DNA of 64,000 bases from Labilithrix sp. (GTDB lineage Bacteria; Myxococcota_A; Polyangia; Polyangiales; Polyangiaceae): assembly GCA_019637155.1 (NCBI GenBank), contig JAHBWE010000022.1, positions 62,001 through 126,000 on the forward strand. Reading direction: 5' to 3'. The notes beneath the pieces were generated by a model. That model had not been told where the DNA came from and did no database searches. It saw nothing but the letters and a program-made list of their open reading frames with translations. The position numbers and the translations under genes are program-made. Positions 43,913 through 52,915 of the stretch are shown piece after piece. Position 1 is the stretch's first letter, and the number at the start of each line of letters is the position of its first letter.

Positions 43913-45355
43913 TCAGCGCTTCGGCGCTGCTTCGATCGCGCAGAGGACGCCGCGCGCCTTGTTGCGCGTCTCGTCGGCCTCGCTCTGGGGGTCGCTCGCC
44001 TCGACGACGCCCGCGCCGGCGGTGACCTCGAACGTGTCGCCCTTGCACACGAGGGTCCGGATCGCGATCGCGAGGTCGAGGTCGCCGCCGCCGCCGATCC
44101 AGCCGATCGCGCCGCCGTAGATGCCGCGCGGGCGCGCCTCGAGCTCGCGGATGATCTGCATCGCGCGGACCTTCGGCGCGCCGCTCAGCGTCCCGGCCGG
44201 GAACGCCGCGCGCGCGACCTCGAGCGGCGGCGTCGAGGCGGGGACCTTGCCGCGCACCTCGCTCACGATGTGCATGACGTGCGAGTAGCGCTCGATCTCG
44301 AACCTCCGCACGAGCTCCACCGATCCGATCGTCGACACCCGACCGACGTCGTTGCGCCCGAGATCGATGAGCATGACGTGCTCCGCGCGCTCCTTCGGAT
44401 CCGCGAGCAGCTCCTCCTCGAGCGCGGCGTCCTCCTCCGGCGTCTTGCCGCGCGGCCGCGTCCCCGCGAGCGGCCGCACCGTCATCGTCCCGTCCGCGTC
44501 GAGGCGGACCATCGTCTCCGGCGACGCGCCCGCGATGCAGAGCCGCTCCGTCGCTCCCTCGGCCGGCGGCAGATCGAGGAAGTACATGTACGGCGAGGGG
44601 TTGACGAGCCGCATCGCGCGGTAGACGTCGAACGGATCGCGCCCCTCGCGCGGGACGGAGAACGTGCGCGCGAGGACGATCTGGAACGCGTCGCCGGCCG
44701 CGATGTACTCCTTCGCGGCGAGGACGCGTTCCTTGTATTCTGCATCGGTCAGATCGGTGGTCACGTCGGCGGGGATGCGCGTCCGATCGGGGACCGCGAT
44801 GTCGCCGAGGACGGCGGAGCGGTGAAGATCGGCGTAGGCGCGCTCGACGTCGTCCGCCGACTCCGCCGCGATCGTGACCGTCTGCGCGAGCGCGTCGAAC
44901 ACGATGACGACGGCGCCGCCGAGGAAGCGCGCGAGCGGGACGAAGTGTCTGGTCCACGTCGCGTCGTTGCCGGCGGGCACCTTCTCGATGCGATGAACGA
45001 TGTCCCACGCGAGGTAGCCGACGTGCGCCGCCGCGAACTTCGCCGCCGTCGACGCGTCGCCGTCCACCGCGCGTCCCTGGAAGAGCCCGCCCGCCGAGGC
45101 GATCGGATCGCCTCCTTCTCCGAGCGTCACCGCCGGCGGCGCGCCGCGACGGAGCACCATCTTCCAGCCGATCCGATCGAGGATCGCCTCCCACCGCGGC
45201 CGGTAGCCGAGGATCGAGAAGCGCCCCCAGCGCTCGCCGCCGACGACGCTCTCGAGGAGGAACGACGCGCCGTCGGGATCGCTCGCGCGGAGCGAGGCAT
45301 AAGCCCGAACGGGCGTGAGCGCGTCGGAGACGAGCGTGCGTGTGACGACCTTCAC
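43913..45355 (-). CDS. trpE: Anthranilate synthase component I
   Basis: 480 residues from a GTG. The N-terminal feedback site SFLLESVVGG keeps the LLES Ser that binds Trp. Chorismate-binding core: LAGTRPRGKTPEEDAALEEE, DLGRNDVGRVS, SHVMHIVSEVRG, FPAGTLSGAPKVRAM, YGGAIGWIGG and DLDLAIAIRT. Converts chorismate and glutamine-derived ammonia to anthranilate with TrpG. No trpG or other trp gene adjoins, so it stands apart from a trp operon; PabB is the alternative, but LLES favours TrpE. Confidence 0.88.
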   Translation of the reverse strand: MKVVTRTLVSDALTPVRAYASLRASDPDGASFLLESVVGGERWGRFSILGYRPRWEAILDRIGWKMVLRRGAPPAVTLGEGGDPIASAGGLFQGRAVDGDASTAAKFAAAHVGYLAWDIVHRIEKVPAGNDATWTRHFVPLARFLGGAVVIVFDALAQTVTIAAESADDVERAYADLHRSAVLGDIAVPDRTRIPADVTTDLTDAEYKERVLAAKEYIAAGDAFQIVLARTFSVPREGRDPFDVYRAMRLVNPSPYMYFLDLPPAEGATERLCIAGASPETMVRLDADGTMTVRPLAGTRPRGKTPEEDAALEEELLADPKERAEHVMLIDLGRNDVGRVSTIGSVELVRRFEIERYSHVMHIVSEVRGKVPASTPPLEVARAAFPAGTLSGAPKVRAMQIIRELEARPRGIYGGAIGWIGGGGDLDLAIAIRTLVCKGDTFEVTAGAGVVEASDPQSEADETRNKARGVLCAIEAAPKR

Positions 45356-45402
45356 CGCCCCACGATACTCGAGCGCGTCTCGAGTCGCGCTACGATGAGG
45401 AC

Positions 45403-46005
45403 ATGAGCGCCGCGACGAGCCAGAAGTCCTTCGAGGATCTCTATCGCGAGATCCAGGCGCTGCCGGAGGGCTCGCAAGGCGAGATCCTCACGCCGGGCGA
45501 GATCCACATCACGATGGGACGCCCCGGCGGGCCGCACCGCCGCGCGGCGCAGCAACTGTTTCGCGATCTCGACGGCGCGGACGAGGTCTCGCGCAAGGGG
45601 GGCTGGTGGCTCGAGGTCGAGCCGGAGGTGCGCTTCGGCGCGCGCCTGTTCGATCCGGACATGGCCGGATGGCGGGTGGCGAACGTGCCCGTGCTGCCGG
45701 AGGACAATCCGATCACCATCCTCCCCGACTGGGCGTGTGAAGTGCTGTCGCCGCGAACGGTGCGTACGGACCTCACGATCAAGCTCCCGCACTACGCCGC
45801 GTCGGGCGTGCCCTTCATCTGGATCGTCGATCCCGGCGCGCGTCTCGTGCAGGTCTATGCGTCCCAGGCGAGCCGCGCCGTCCTCGTCGCCACCGCGACC
45901 GACGAGGACGCCGTCCGCTTGCCGCCCTTCGATCTCGACGTCCATCCCGCTCGCTGGTGGCTCCCCGAAGAGCCGGCGAGCCCCGGAGAGACCGCTCAGC
46001 CCTGA
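45403..46005 (+). CDS. Uma2-family (DUF820) putative restriction-endonuclease-like protein
   Basis: 200 residues. The PD-(D/E)xK fold is recognisable: MGRPGGPHRRAAQQLFRDL, LEVEPEVRFGARLFDPDMAGW, LPDWACEVLSPRTVRTDLTIKLPHYAASGVPFIWIVDP. The Asp, Glu and Lys set of the nuclease-like site is present. The family is widespread in high-GC and cyanobacterial genomes; a cellular function is not established. Short gap (47 bp) to the divergent trpE. Confidence 0.82.
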   Translation: MSAATSQKSFEDLYREIQALPEGSQGEILTPGEIHITMGRPGGPHRRAAQQLFRDLDGADEVSRKGGWWLEVEPEVRFGARLFDPDMAGWRVANVPVLPEDNPITILPDWACEVLSPRTVRTDLTIKLPHYAASGVPFIWIVDPGARLVQVYASQASRAVLVATATDEDAVRLPPFDLDVHPARWWLPEEPASPGETAQP

Positions 46006-46073
46006 GCTGCGACCGTTCGCCGAGGCTGGACGGGGCCAAGGCCGCGCTCCGCCGTAGATTGCAGGTCAGGACC

Positions 46074-46883
46074 ATGCTACCGAACGCCCCCACCCCGGTT
46101 TTCGCCCGGCCCATGACCTTCGTCGAAGCCAAGAACCTCCCGTCGCACATCGGGATCATCATGGACGGCAACGGCCGCTGGGCGCAGCTCCGCGGGCGCG
46201 AGCGCGTCGAAGGGCACCGCGAGGGGTCCAAGGCCGTGCGCCGCATCGTCCGCGCCGCGCGGCGGCTCGGGATCCGCGCCCTCACGCTCTACGCGTTCAG
46301 CGAGCAGAACTGGGCGCGCCCCGACCTCGAGGTCGACGCGCTCATGCAGCTCCTCCGCGAGTTCCTGCTCTCCGAGCGCGACGAGATCCTCGAGAACGGG
46401 ATCCGCCTCAACGCGATCGGCAACCTCGGACGCCTCCCCGCCGTCGTGCGCGGCGTCCTCGATCCGCTGCGGAGCGAGAGCTCCGGCAAGGACGAGATGA
46501 CGCTCACCCTCGCCCTGAGCTACGGCGGCCGCGAGGAGATCGCGACCGCGGCGCGCGAGCTCGCGCGCGAGGTGGCGGCCGGGCGCGCGTCGCCCGACGA
46601 CGTGACGGAGGAGGCGCTCCACAAGCGCATGCCCAGCCTCACGGTCGGAGACCCGGACCTCGTCATCCGCACCGGTGGAGAGCGACGCATCTCGAACTTC
46701 CTCCTCTACGGGCTCGCCTACGCCGAGCTCCATTTCGCCGACGTGCTGTGGCCCGACTTCAGCGAGGTCGACCTCTACGACGCCATCGCGAGCTACCAGG
46801 CTCGCGAGCGGCGCTTCGGGCTCGTGGGCAAAGCGCCCGAGCCCGTCCTCGCGCCGCCGCCACCGCTACGCCTCGTGGGATAG
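46074..46883 (+). CDS. uppS: Undecaprenyl diphosphate synthase
   Basis: 269 residues from the ATG at 46074 (a further ATG lies at 46113). HIGIIMDGNGRWAQLRG holds the catalytic Asp and phosphate-binding residues; ALTLYAFSEQNWARP, ALSYGGREEIA and DLVIRTGGERRISNFLLYG are conserved cis-prenyltransferase motifs. Builds C55-PP for peptidoglycan and O-antigen lipid carriers at the membrane. Stop abuts the cdsA ATG. Upstream extension in frame was rejected since the signature begins at residue 20. Confidence 0.94.
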   Translation: MLPNAPTPVFARPMTFVEAKNLPSHIGIIMDGNGRWAQLRGRERVEGHREGSKAVRRIVRAARRLGIRALTLYAFSEQNWARPDLEVDALMQLLREFLLSERDEILENGIRLNAIGNLGRLPAVVRGVLDPLRSESSGKDEMTLTLALSYGGREEIATAARELAREVAAGRASPDDVTEEALHKRMPSLTVGDPDLVIRTGGERRISNFLLYGLAYAELHFADVLWPDFSEVDLYDAIASYQARERRFGLVGKAPEPVLAPPPPLRLVG

Positions 46884-47741
46884 ATGGCCCGAGAGACGAA
46901 GGAGCAGGCGAAGTCGGCCAACAAGAACCTCGCCGTTCGCGTCGCGACCGCCGCCGTCGGCGCGCCGCTCATCCTGCTCCTCCTCTACAAGGGCGCGCCC
47001 TGGGGCTTCTACCTGCTCGTGCTCCCCGCGACGTTGATCGCGGCGTGGGAGCTCTTCAACATGACGCACCCGGGGGACAAGGGCTCCCAGGTGCTCGGCG
47101 TCGCGCTCACGGCGGCGACCTCGGCGGCGACGTTCTTCGCCTATCTCGATCCGCGCATTTTCGTCACCACCCTCGCGATCGTCCCCCTCGCGGGGCCGCT
47201 CCTCACGCTGTTTCGCCTCGGCGACATGAAGACCGCCGGCCTCCGCGCGATGGCGCTCGGGTTCGGGGCGCTCTTCGTCGGCGTGCCGCTCACGCTCCTC
47301 GCCATGCTCCGCCGCGATCTCGGCGATCAGGGTCCGGGCTACGTCGTGATGACGATCATGTTCGCGTGGTTCGCGGACACCGGCGGCTACTTCGCGGGGC
47401 GCTTCCTCGGCAAGCACAAGCTCTACGAGGCGGTGTCGCCCAAGAAGACGATCGAGGGCGCGATCGGCGGCCTCGCCGGCGCCGCCCTTGGCGCGCTCCT
47501 CGCGCATTTCTGGTTCTTGCCGTCGCTCCCGCTCGGCGCCGGGGTCGTCCTCGCCCTCGTCGCGGGGGCGCTCGGGCAGGCGGGGGACCTCGGCGAGTCG
47601 CTGCTCAAGCGCTCGTTCGGGGTGAAGGACTCGGGCGCGATCGTCCCCGGGCACGGCGGCATCCTCGACCGCGTCGACGCCTTGATGCTCACGAGCGCCG
47701 TCACATTCCTCTACACCCTGTGGTTCGTGACTCATGCGTGA
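46884..47741 (+). CDS. cdsA: Phosphatidate cytidylyltransferase
   Basis: 285 residues, about eight TM helices (LILLLLYKGAPWGFYLLVL ...). The CDP-diglyceride synthetase signature is complete: SLLKRSFGVKDSGAIVPGHG followed by GILDRVDAL. Makes CDP-DAG from CTP and phosphatidate for phospholipid synthesis. It follows uppS without a gap; in many bacteria dxr comes next, but here a gdhA with its own leader does. Confidence 0.93.
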   Translation: MARETKEQAKSANKNLAVRVATAAVGAPLILLLLYKGAPWGFYLLVLPATLIAAWELFNMTHPGDKGSQVLGVALTAATSAATFFAYLDPRIFVTTLAIVPLAGPLLTLFRLGDMKTAGLRAMALGFGALFVGVPLTLLAMLRRDLGDQGPGYVVMTIMFAWFADTGGYFAGRFLGKHKLYEAVSPKKTIEGAIGGLAGAALGALLAHFWFLPSLPLGAGVVLALVAGALGQAGDLGESLLKRSFGVKDSGAIVPGHGGILDRVDALMLTSAVTFLYTLWFVTHA

Positions 47742-47810
47742 GTGAACGCGATCAAATTTCGCGCACTAGGCCCTTTCCGCCCCGCAAGGATGGACTAAGA
47801 GAGAGCCTCG

Positions 47811-49151
47811 ATGTCACCCAACGACTCTTCTACCGAGACGAAGACCGCGAACCCCGTGCCGCCCCCGCCGGGCTCTTCGCGCACGATCATCGTGAAGGAG
47901 TACGACTTCTTCAAGGTCGTCCAGGACTACCTCGAGCGCGCCTCGCGGACGCTCGACCTCGCCGACTTCGTGCGCACCATCCTCTCGCAGCCGAAGAACG
48001 AGCTCATCATCAACTTCCCCGTGAAGATGGACAACGGCGAGGTCCGCCTCTTCAAGGGATACCGCGTCCAGCACAACAACCTGCTCGGGCCGTTCAAGGG
48101 CGGCATGCGCTTCCACCCGTCCGTCACCCTCGACGACGTGAAGGCGCTCGCGGCGATGATGACCTGGAAGTGCGCGCTCATGCGCGTCCCGTTCGGCGGC
48201 GGCAAGGGCGGCATCAAGTTCGATCCGCACGCCGTCACGAAGAACGAGCTCCAGAAGATCACGCGCCGCTTCACGCACGCGCTCGGCGAGAACATCGGCC
48301 CCGAGTACGACATCCCCGCGCCCGACGTCGGCACGAGCAGCCAGACGATGGCGTGGATGATGGACACGTACTCGAACATGGTCGGCGCCGCGAACAAGCA
48401 ATCCGTGAAGGGCGTCGTTACCGGCAAACCCGTCGCTTCCGGCGGAACCCTCGGCCGCGCGAAGGCGACCGGTCAGGGCGCGGTGTTCTGCGTCATCGAG
48501 TGGGCGAAGGAGAAGGGCTTCGACCTCGAAGGCTCGACGATGACGGTGCAGGGCTTCGGCAACGTCGGCTCCCACCTCGCCGTCATCCTCTCGCGCCTCG
48601 GCGTCTCCACGATCGCGGTCGGCGATCACTCCGGCTACCTCCTGAACCCCGAGGGCTTCAACGCGCACAAGCTCCAGGACTGGGTCGAGACCCACGGCTC
48701 GATCGCGGGCTACCCCGGCGGCAAGGCGATCACGCGCGAGGAGTTCTTCAAGACGAAGGCGGACATCTTCGCCCCCTGCGCGCTCGAGAACCAGATCGGC
48801 GAGAACGAGGCGAAGAGCCTCGAGTGCAAGGTCATCGTCGAGGGCGCGAACGGCCCGACCAACCCGATCGGCGAGCGCATCCTCCTCGAGAAGGGGATCG
48901 ACATCCTCCCCGACGTCCTCGCCAACTCCGGCGGCGTCACCGTGAGCTACTACGAGTGGGTCCAGAACAAGCGCAGCGAGTCCTGGACGGAGGAGGAGGT
49001 CGACGCGAAGCTCGAGAAGGCGATGACCCGCGCTTACCGCGAGGTCGCGGACTTCTCGCGCCAGCACAAGGTCGACCGCCGCATCGCGGCATACGGCCTC
49101 GCTCTCCAGCGCATCGAGGCGGTCTACAAGGAGCGCGAGATCTTCCCCTGA
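47811..49151 (+). CDS. gdhA: Glutamate dehydrogenase
   Basis: 446 residues. LLGPFKGGMRFHPSVTLDDVKALAAMMTWKCALMRVPFGGGKGG carries the GluDH signature (shown in parts: KGGMRFHP, TWKCAL, PFGGGKGG; catalytic Lys). NAD(P) domain: VQGFGNVGSHLAVILSRLG with Asp after strand 2 position (VGDHSG), and VEGANGPTNP. Interconverts glutamate and 2-oxoglutarate with ammonia, hexamer. A 69-bp leader with AT-rich GATCAAATTTCGC suggests its own promoter; GAGAG ahead of ATG as ribosome site. Confidence 0.94.
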   Translation: MSPNDSSTETKTANPVPPPPGSSRTIIVKEYDFFKVVQDYLERASRTLDLADFVRTILSQPKNELIINFPVKMDNGEVRLFKGYRVQHNNLLGPFKGGMRFHPSVTLDDVKALAAMMTWKCALMRVPFGGGKGGIKFDPHAVTKNELQKITRRFTHALGENIGPEYDIPAPDVGTSSQTMAWMMDTYSNMVGAANKQSVKGVVTGKPVASGGTLGRAKATGQGAVFCVIEWAKEKGFDLEGSTMTVQGFGNVGSHLAVILSRLGVSTIAVGDHSGYLLNPEGFNAHKLQDWVETHGSIAGYPGGKAITREEFFKTKADIFAPCALENQIGENEAKSLECKVIVEGANGPTNPIGERILLEKGIDILPDVLANSGGVTVSYYEWVQNKRSESWTEEEVDAKLEKAMTRAYREVADFSRQHKVDRRIAAYGLALQRIEAVYKEREIFP

Positions 49152-49179
49152 TCCGCTGACGCGAGCCTGAAACACGAAG

Positions 49180-49210
49180 CGCCGTTCCCGCCTTTTTGGG
49201 GGGAGCGGCG
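49180..49210 (+). terminator. Hairpin after gdhA
   Basis: CGCCGTTCCC (49180-49189) pairs with GGGAGCGGCG (49201-49210), with one G-T wobble; the 11-base loop is GCCTTTTTGGG. 28 bp after the gdhA stop and 28 bp before the next gene. The T-run is in the loop, not after the stem, so it is an atypical terminator. Confidence 0.45.
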
Positions 49211-49238
49211 TTCGGCATTGTAGACTCGCCGATCGCGG

Positions 49239-50651
49239 ATGGCCGACACGGACGTCATCGGTATCGTCTCGCTCCTGCTCGCGGCAGGCGGCGCGGCCTA
49301 CCTTTTTCGTGCGCGCCTGATCGGGCGGGCCGCCGCCCCCGAACAGCCGCCCCCGGCCCCCGAGAAGCCGTCCGCCGCGCGCGAGGCGAAGACGCTGCCG
49401 CCGACGCTCCGGCCGGCCTCCGATCGCCCGCCGGCGAAGACGGCGGCGAAGACCGCCGCGAAGGCCTCCGCGAAGACGAAGACGACGACGCCCGAGAGCC
49501 CCGCCGCGAAGGCGGTCGAGGCGCCGGTCGTCGAGAAGCTCGTCGACGAGGCCGCTCCGTCGACGAAGCCCGAGGAGGCCGACGAGCCGCCGACCGTGCC
49601 GCCGCCGAAGGACCTCCCGCCGCCGAAGGAGCGCATCGTCGTCGACAGCGACGTCCCGGCGCCGGCGCCGGTCCCGAAGAAGGCCGGCTTCAAGAAGCAG
49701 ACGATCGTCGGGCTGCCGGAGCCCGCCCTGCTCGACGTCGTGCCCAAGCTCGACTTCGAAGAGGACGAAGACGTCGAGCCGACCCGGGTCGGACGCTACG
49801 AGCGCCAGTCGATCCGGCCGCCGGTCGAGAAGCACGTCTTCGACGAAGGGGCGGACCTCGAGAAGCGGCAGGAGGGCGCGCCGCTCGCCCTCGCGGTGTA
49901 CGCGCTCGCGCAGACCGATCCGGGCAAGCGGCGGAAGCAGAACGAGGACAGCTACCTCGTGCGCGATCCCGACAGCCTCTACGTCGTCGCGGACGGCATG
50001 GGCGGGCACCGCGGCGGGCAACACGCGAGCAAGCTCGCGGTCGAGACGATCAACGACGCGTTCGAGAAGCGGTCGTTCGAGGCGGAGGCGCACGCCGACC
50101 TGCCGCCGCCGGCGTCCGAGCTCGCGCGCGCGATCCAGATGGCGAACTCGCAGATCCTCGTGGAGGCGGAGCTCAAGCCCGAGCTGAAGGGGATGGGCAC
50201 GACGCTGTGCGCGGCGCGGTTCTGCGACGACAACCGCCGGCTCTTCATCGGGCACGTCGGCGACAGCCGCTGCTACCGCCTCCGCGGCGGCGTGATGAAG
50301 CAGATGACCGCCGACCACACGATGGCCGACTACGGCGTGACGGGGCCCGAGGGCGCGCACCTGAGCCGCGCGCTCGGCGTGTGGCCGACGGTGCCGATCG
50401 ACGTGATCATGGCGACGCCGCAGCTCGATGACGTGTACCTGCTCTGCTCCGACGGCCTCACGAAGATGCTGACGAACGAGACGATCCAGACGCAGCTCCT
50501 CCACGAAGAGGACCCGAAGGCGGCGGTGGAGCGGCTCGTCTTCTTCGCGAACGCGCACGGCGGGAAGGACAACATCACGGTCATCCTCCTTCGGGTCGTG
50601 GAGCCGGGGTGGCTGCCACCTTCCGAGCGCGAGGCGGCCGCTTCGACGTAA
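49239..50651 (+). CDS. PP2C-type Ser/Thr phosphatase with N-terminal membrane anchor
   Basis: 470 residues. N-terminal TM VIGIVSLLLAAGGAAYLF, a 190-residue Pro/Ala/Lys-rich region, then PP2C catalytic domain from about 220: RKQNEDSYLV, YVVADGMGGHRGG, GMGTTLCAARF, IGHVGDSRCYRL, LCSDGLTKM and GGKDNITVI, with the metal-binding Asp residues all present. Dephosphorylates pSer/pThr. Only 9 bp before a Ser/Thr kinase gene, so a kinase/phosphatase pair in one operon. Confidence 0.9.
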   Translation: MADTDVIGIVSLLLAAGGAAYLFRARLIGRAAAPEQPPPAPEKPSAAREAKTLPPTLRPASDRPPAKTAAKTAAKASAKTKTTTPESPAAKAVEAPVVEKLVDEAAPSTKPEEADEPPTVPPPKDLPPPKERIVVDSDVPAPAPVPKKAGFKKQTIVGLPEPALLDVVPKLDFEEDEDVEPTRVGRYERQSIRPPVEKHVFDEGADLEKRQEGAPLALAVYALAQTDPGKRRKQNEDSYLVRDPDSLYVVADGMGGHRGGQHASKLAVETINDAFEKRSFEAEAHADLPPPASELARAIQMANSQILVEAELKPELKGMGTTLCAARFCDDNRRLFIGHVGDSRCYRLRGGVMKQMTADHTMADYGVTGPEGAHLSRALGVWPTVPIDVIMATPQLDDVYLLCSDGLTKMLTNETIQTQLLHEEDPKAAVERLVFFANAHGGKDNITVILLRVVEPGWLPPSEREAAAST

Positions 50652-50660
50652 CATGGGGTG

Positions 50661-52001
50661 ATGGGCGTCGCTGCCGTGCCCGCGATCGGAGACGTCGTGA
50701 TGGATCGCTACCGCGTCGAGCGCTTCGTCGGCAGCGGGGGCATGGCGCACGTCCTCGCCGCGCGGCACCTCACGCTCGGGAACGAGGTCGCGATCAAGGT
50801 GCTCGAGCCGCAGCTCGCGAACGACCTCGAGGCGCGGGAGCGCTTCGCGCGCGAGTCGCGGGCGATGGCGACGCTCACGAGCAAACACACCGTGCGGGTG
50901 TTCGACGTCGGCGCGCTCCCGTCGGGGCTGCCCTTCATGGTGATGGAGCTCCTCGAGGGACGCGACCTCAACCGCGAGCTCGCCGAGCGCGGCCCGCTCC
51001 CGTTCCTCGAGGCGTGCGAGTACATCGATCAGGCGTGCGAGGCCGTCGCGGAGGCCCACGCGCAAGGGATCATCCATCGCGACCTCAAGCCTCACAACCT
51101 GTTCCTCACGCAGCTGAAGGGGAAGCCCCTCATCCGCGTCCTCGATTTCGGGATCGCGCGCACGATCAAGGGCGGCGCGGTCCCGAAGCTCGAGACGATC
51201 ACGCGCCTCGGCGACGTCGTCGGGACGCTGCACTACATGGCGCCGGAGCAGATCCGGAACTCGGCCGCGGTCGAGCCGCGGAGCGACGTGTGGGCCCTCG
51301 GCGCGTGCCTCTACAAGCTGATCACCGGCTTCCCGCCGTTCCCGCAGCAAGGGGAGGCGCCGCTCATGAGCGCGATCCTCACCGCGCCGCCGAAGCCGAT
51401 CGGCGAGCACAGGAAGGACGTCCCCGCCGTGCTCGCGAGCGTCATCATGCGCTGCTTGCGGAAGCCGGTCGAGGAGCGCTTCCCGAACGCGAACGAGCTG
51501 CGGAAGGCGCTCGCGGAGGCCATCGCGCTGATGGCGACGAGCGACCTCGCCGACAGGACCGACGTCATGGCCCATCCCCCGGACGTGCTGCGTCGCACGG
51601 CGGGGCTCCACAAGGAGACGATGCGGTCGGGGACGCTGGATCCCGAGCCGCCGAGGAAGAAGTTCGACAAGACGATGCCGCTCGACGCGCGGATGGCGCG
51701 CGAGCTCGTGGAGCGCCGGTCGTCGTCGTCGCCGATGCTCGCGGCGTCCGCGTCGTCGTCGTCGATGCTCGCGGCTCCGTCGGCGGCGCCCGCGCCGCGC
51801 GCGTCGTCGCCGATGATCGCGACCGGACGTCCCTCCTATCCGATGGCGCCGCCCGCGCCCATGCCGCCCGCTTCGCACATGCCCGCGACGCCGCCGGCTC
51901 CTCGTTCGTCGTCGCTCACCTTCCTCGCGATCGTCGCCGCCGTCGCGATCGGCGTCTTCCTCGCGGGGCTCGGTCTCATCGTCGTGTCTCGCTATCGCTG
52001 A
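50661..52001 (+). CDS. Ser/Thr protein kinase with C-terminal TM
   Basis: 446 residues from the ATG at 50661 (GTG directly before it). Kinase domain 17-290: VGSGGMAHVLAA, VAIKVLEPQ, GIIHRDLKPHNLF, DFGIARTIKGG, YMAPEQIRN, SDVWALGACLYKLITG. Ser/Pro-rich linker, then C-terminal TM LTFLAIVAAVAIGVFLAGLG with only four residues outside, so no sensor domain; input must come from partners. Paired with the preceding PP2C. Confidence 0.9.
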   Translation: MGVAAVPAIGDVVMDRYRVERFVGSGGMAHVLAARHLTLGNEVAIKVLEPQLANDLEARERFARESRAMATLTSKHTVRVFDVGALPSGLPFMVMELLEGRDLNRELAERGPLPFLEACEYIDQACEAVAEAHAQGIIHRDLKPHNLFLTQLKGKPLIRVLDFGIARTIKGGAVPKLETITRLGDVVGTLHYMAPEQIRNSAAVEPRSDVWALGACLYKLITGFPPFPQQGEAPLMSAILTAPPKPIGEHRKDVPAVLASVIMRCLRKPVEERFPNANELRKALAEAIALMATSDLADRTDVMAHPPDVLRRTAGLHKETMRSGTLDPEPPRKKFDKTMPLDARMARELVERRSSSSPMLAASASSSSMLAAPSAAPAPRASSPMIATGRPSYPMAPPAPMPPASHMPATPPAPRSSSLTFLAIVAAVAIGVFLAGLGLIVVSRYR

Positions 52002-52024
52002 GCCGCGCGCGGTATAAGCGTCGC

Positions 52025-52843
52025 ATGGCGTACGTACGCACGCGGCTCGGGCGGCTCTTTTACGAGGAGCGCGGCGCGGCACGAAGGAAGGGCGATCCGG
52101 CGATCGTCCTCCTCCACGGTCTCCTCTTCGACGGAGGCATGTGGCGCGGGCAGATCGAGGCGCTCGCGTCGCGCGGGCGCGTGCTCGTCTTCGACGGACC
52201 GGGACACGGAAAGAGCGAGCCCGCGCCGCGCTTCATGCTCGAGGACCACGCCGACGCGCTCTTCGATGCGTTCGGTGAGCTCGGCGTCGATCGCGCCGTC
52301 GTCGTCGGCCTCTCGTGGGGCGGCATGGTCGGGATGCGCCTCGCGCTCCAGCACCCCGAGAAGGTGAAGGCGCTCGCGCTGCTCGACACGAGCGCGTCGG
52401 CGGAGCCGCTGCCGGAGAAGATCAAGAACCGCGCGTTCATCGCGCTGCACCGGCGGCTCGGGTTCCCGTACGGCCTCTACCTGCGCGAGGTCGCGCCGAA
52501 GATGTTCGCCTCCCGCACGATCGCGGAGCGTCCCGATCTGGTCCTCGCCTCGTACAAGCGCGTGATGGGGTTCCATCGCGGCGGCATGAGCCGCGCGGCG
52601 ATCGCCGTGATGATCCACCGCAAGGACATCAAGGATCGGCTCGGGCGGATCAACGTGCCCACGCTCGTGCTCTGCGGCGCGGAGGACCGCGCGACGGTGC
52701 CGGCCGAGAGCGAGGCCATCGCGGAGCGTGTTCCGGGCGCCGAGCTCGTCCTCCTCGACGGGCTCGGGCACATGTCCGCGCTCGAAGATCCGGAAGCGGT
52801 CAACGCGCGGCTCGTGCCATTCGTCGCCAAGTGCTTTGAGTAA
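52025..52843 (+). CDS. Alpha/beta hydrolase
   Basis: 272 residues from the ATG at 52025. IVLLHGLLFDGGMW oxyanion region, nucleophile Ser in VVGLSWGGMVGM, acid Asp in CGAEDRATVP, and His in GLGHMSALEDPEAV form a full triad. Cytosolic; substrate unknown (esterase, lactonase or related). Follows the kinase by 23 bp. No lid peculiarities visible. Confidence 0.88.
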   Translation: MAYVRTRLGRLFYEERGAARRKGDPAIVLLHGLLFDGGMWRGQIEALASRGRVLVFDGPGHGKSEPAPRFMLEDHADALFDAFGELGVDRAVVVGLSWGGMVGMRLALQHPEKVKALALLDTSASAEPLPEKIKNRAFIALHRRLGFPYGLYLREVAPKMFASRTIAERPDLVLASYKRVMGFHRGGMSRAAIAVMIHRKDIKDRLGRINVPTLVLCGAEDRATVPAESEAIAERVPGAELVLLDGLGHMSALEDPEAVNARLVPFVAKCFE

Positions 52844-52915
52844 GACCTCGCCCTACATGCGCAGCAACTGTTACAGGGTAGCGTCGGCTCGTTTTTCGCA
52901 GTACTTACGTTGACA

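Noticed and set aside
47814..52082. Reverse-strand open frame of more than 1400 codons opposite gdhA, PP2C and kinase genes
   Set aside because: Composition is Arg/Asp/Leu/Val-rich antisense of GC-biased codons. The forward genes carry complete catalytic motifs over the same span. A shadow of third-position bias.
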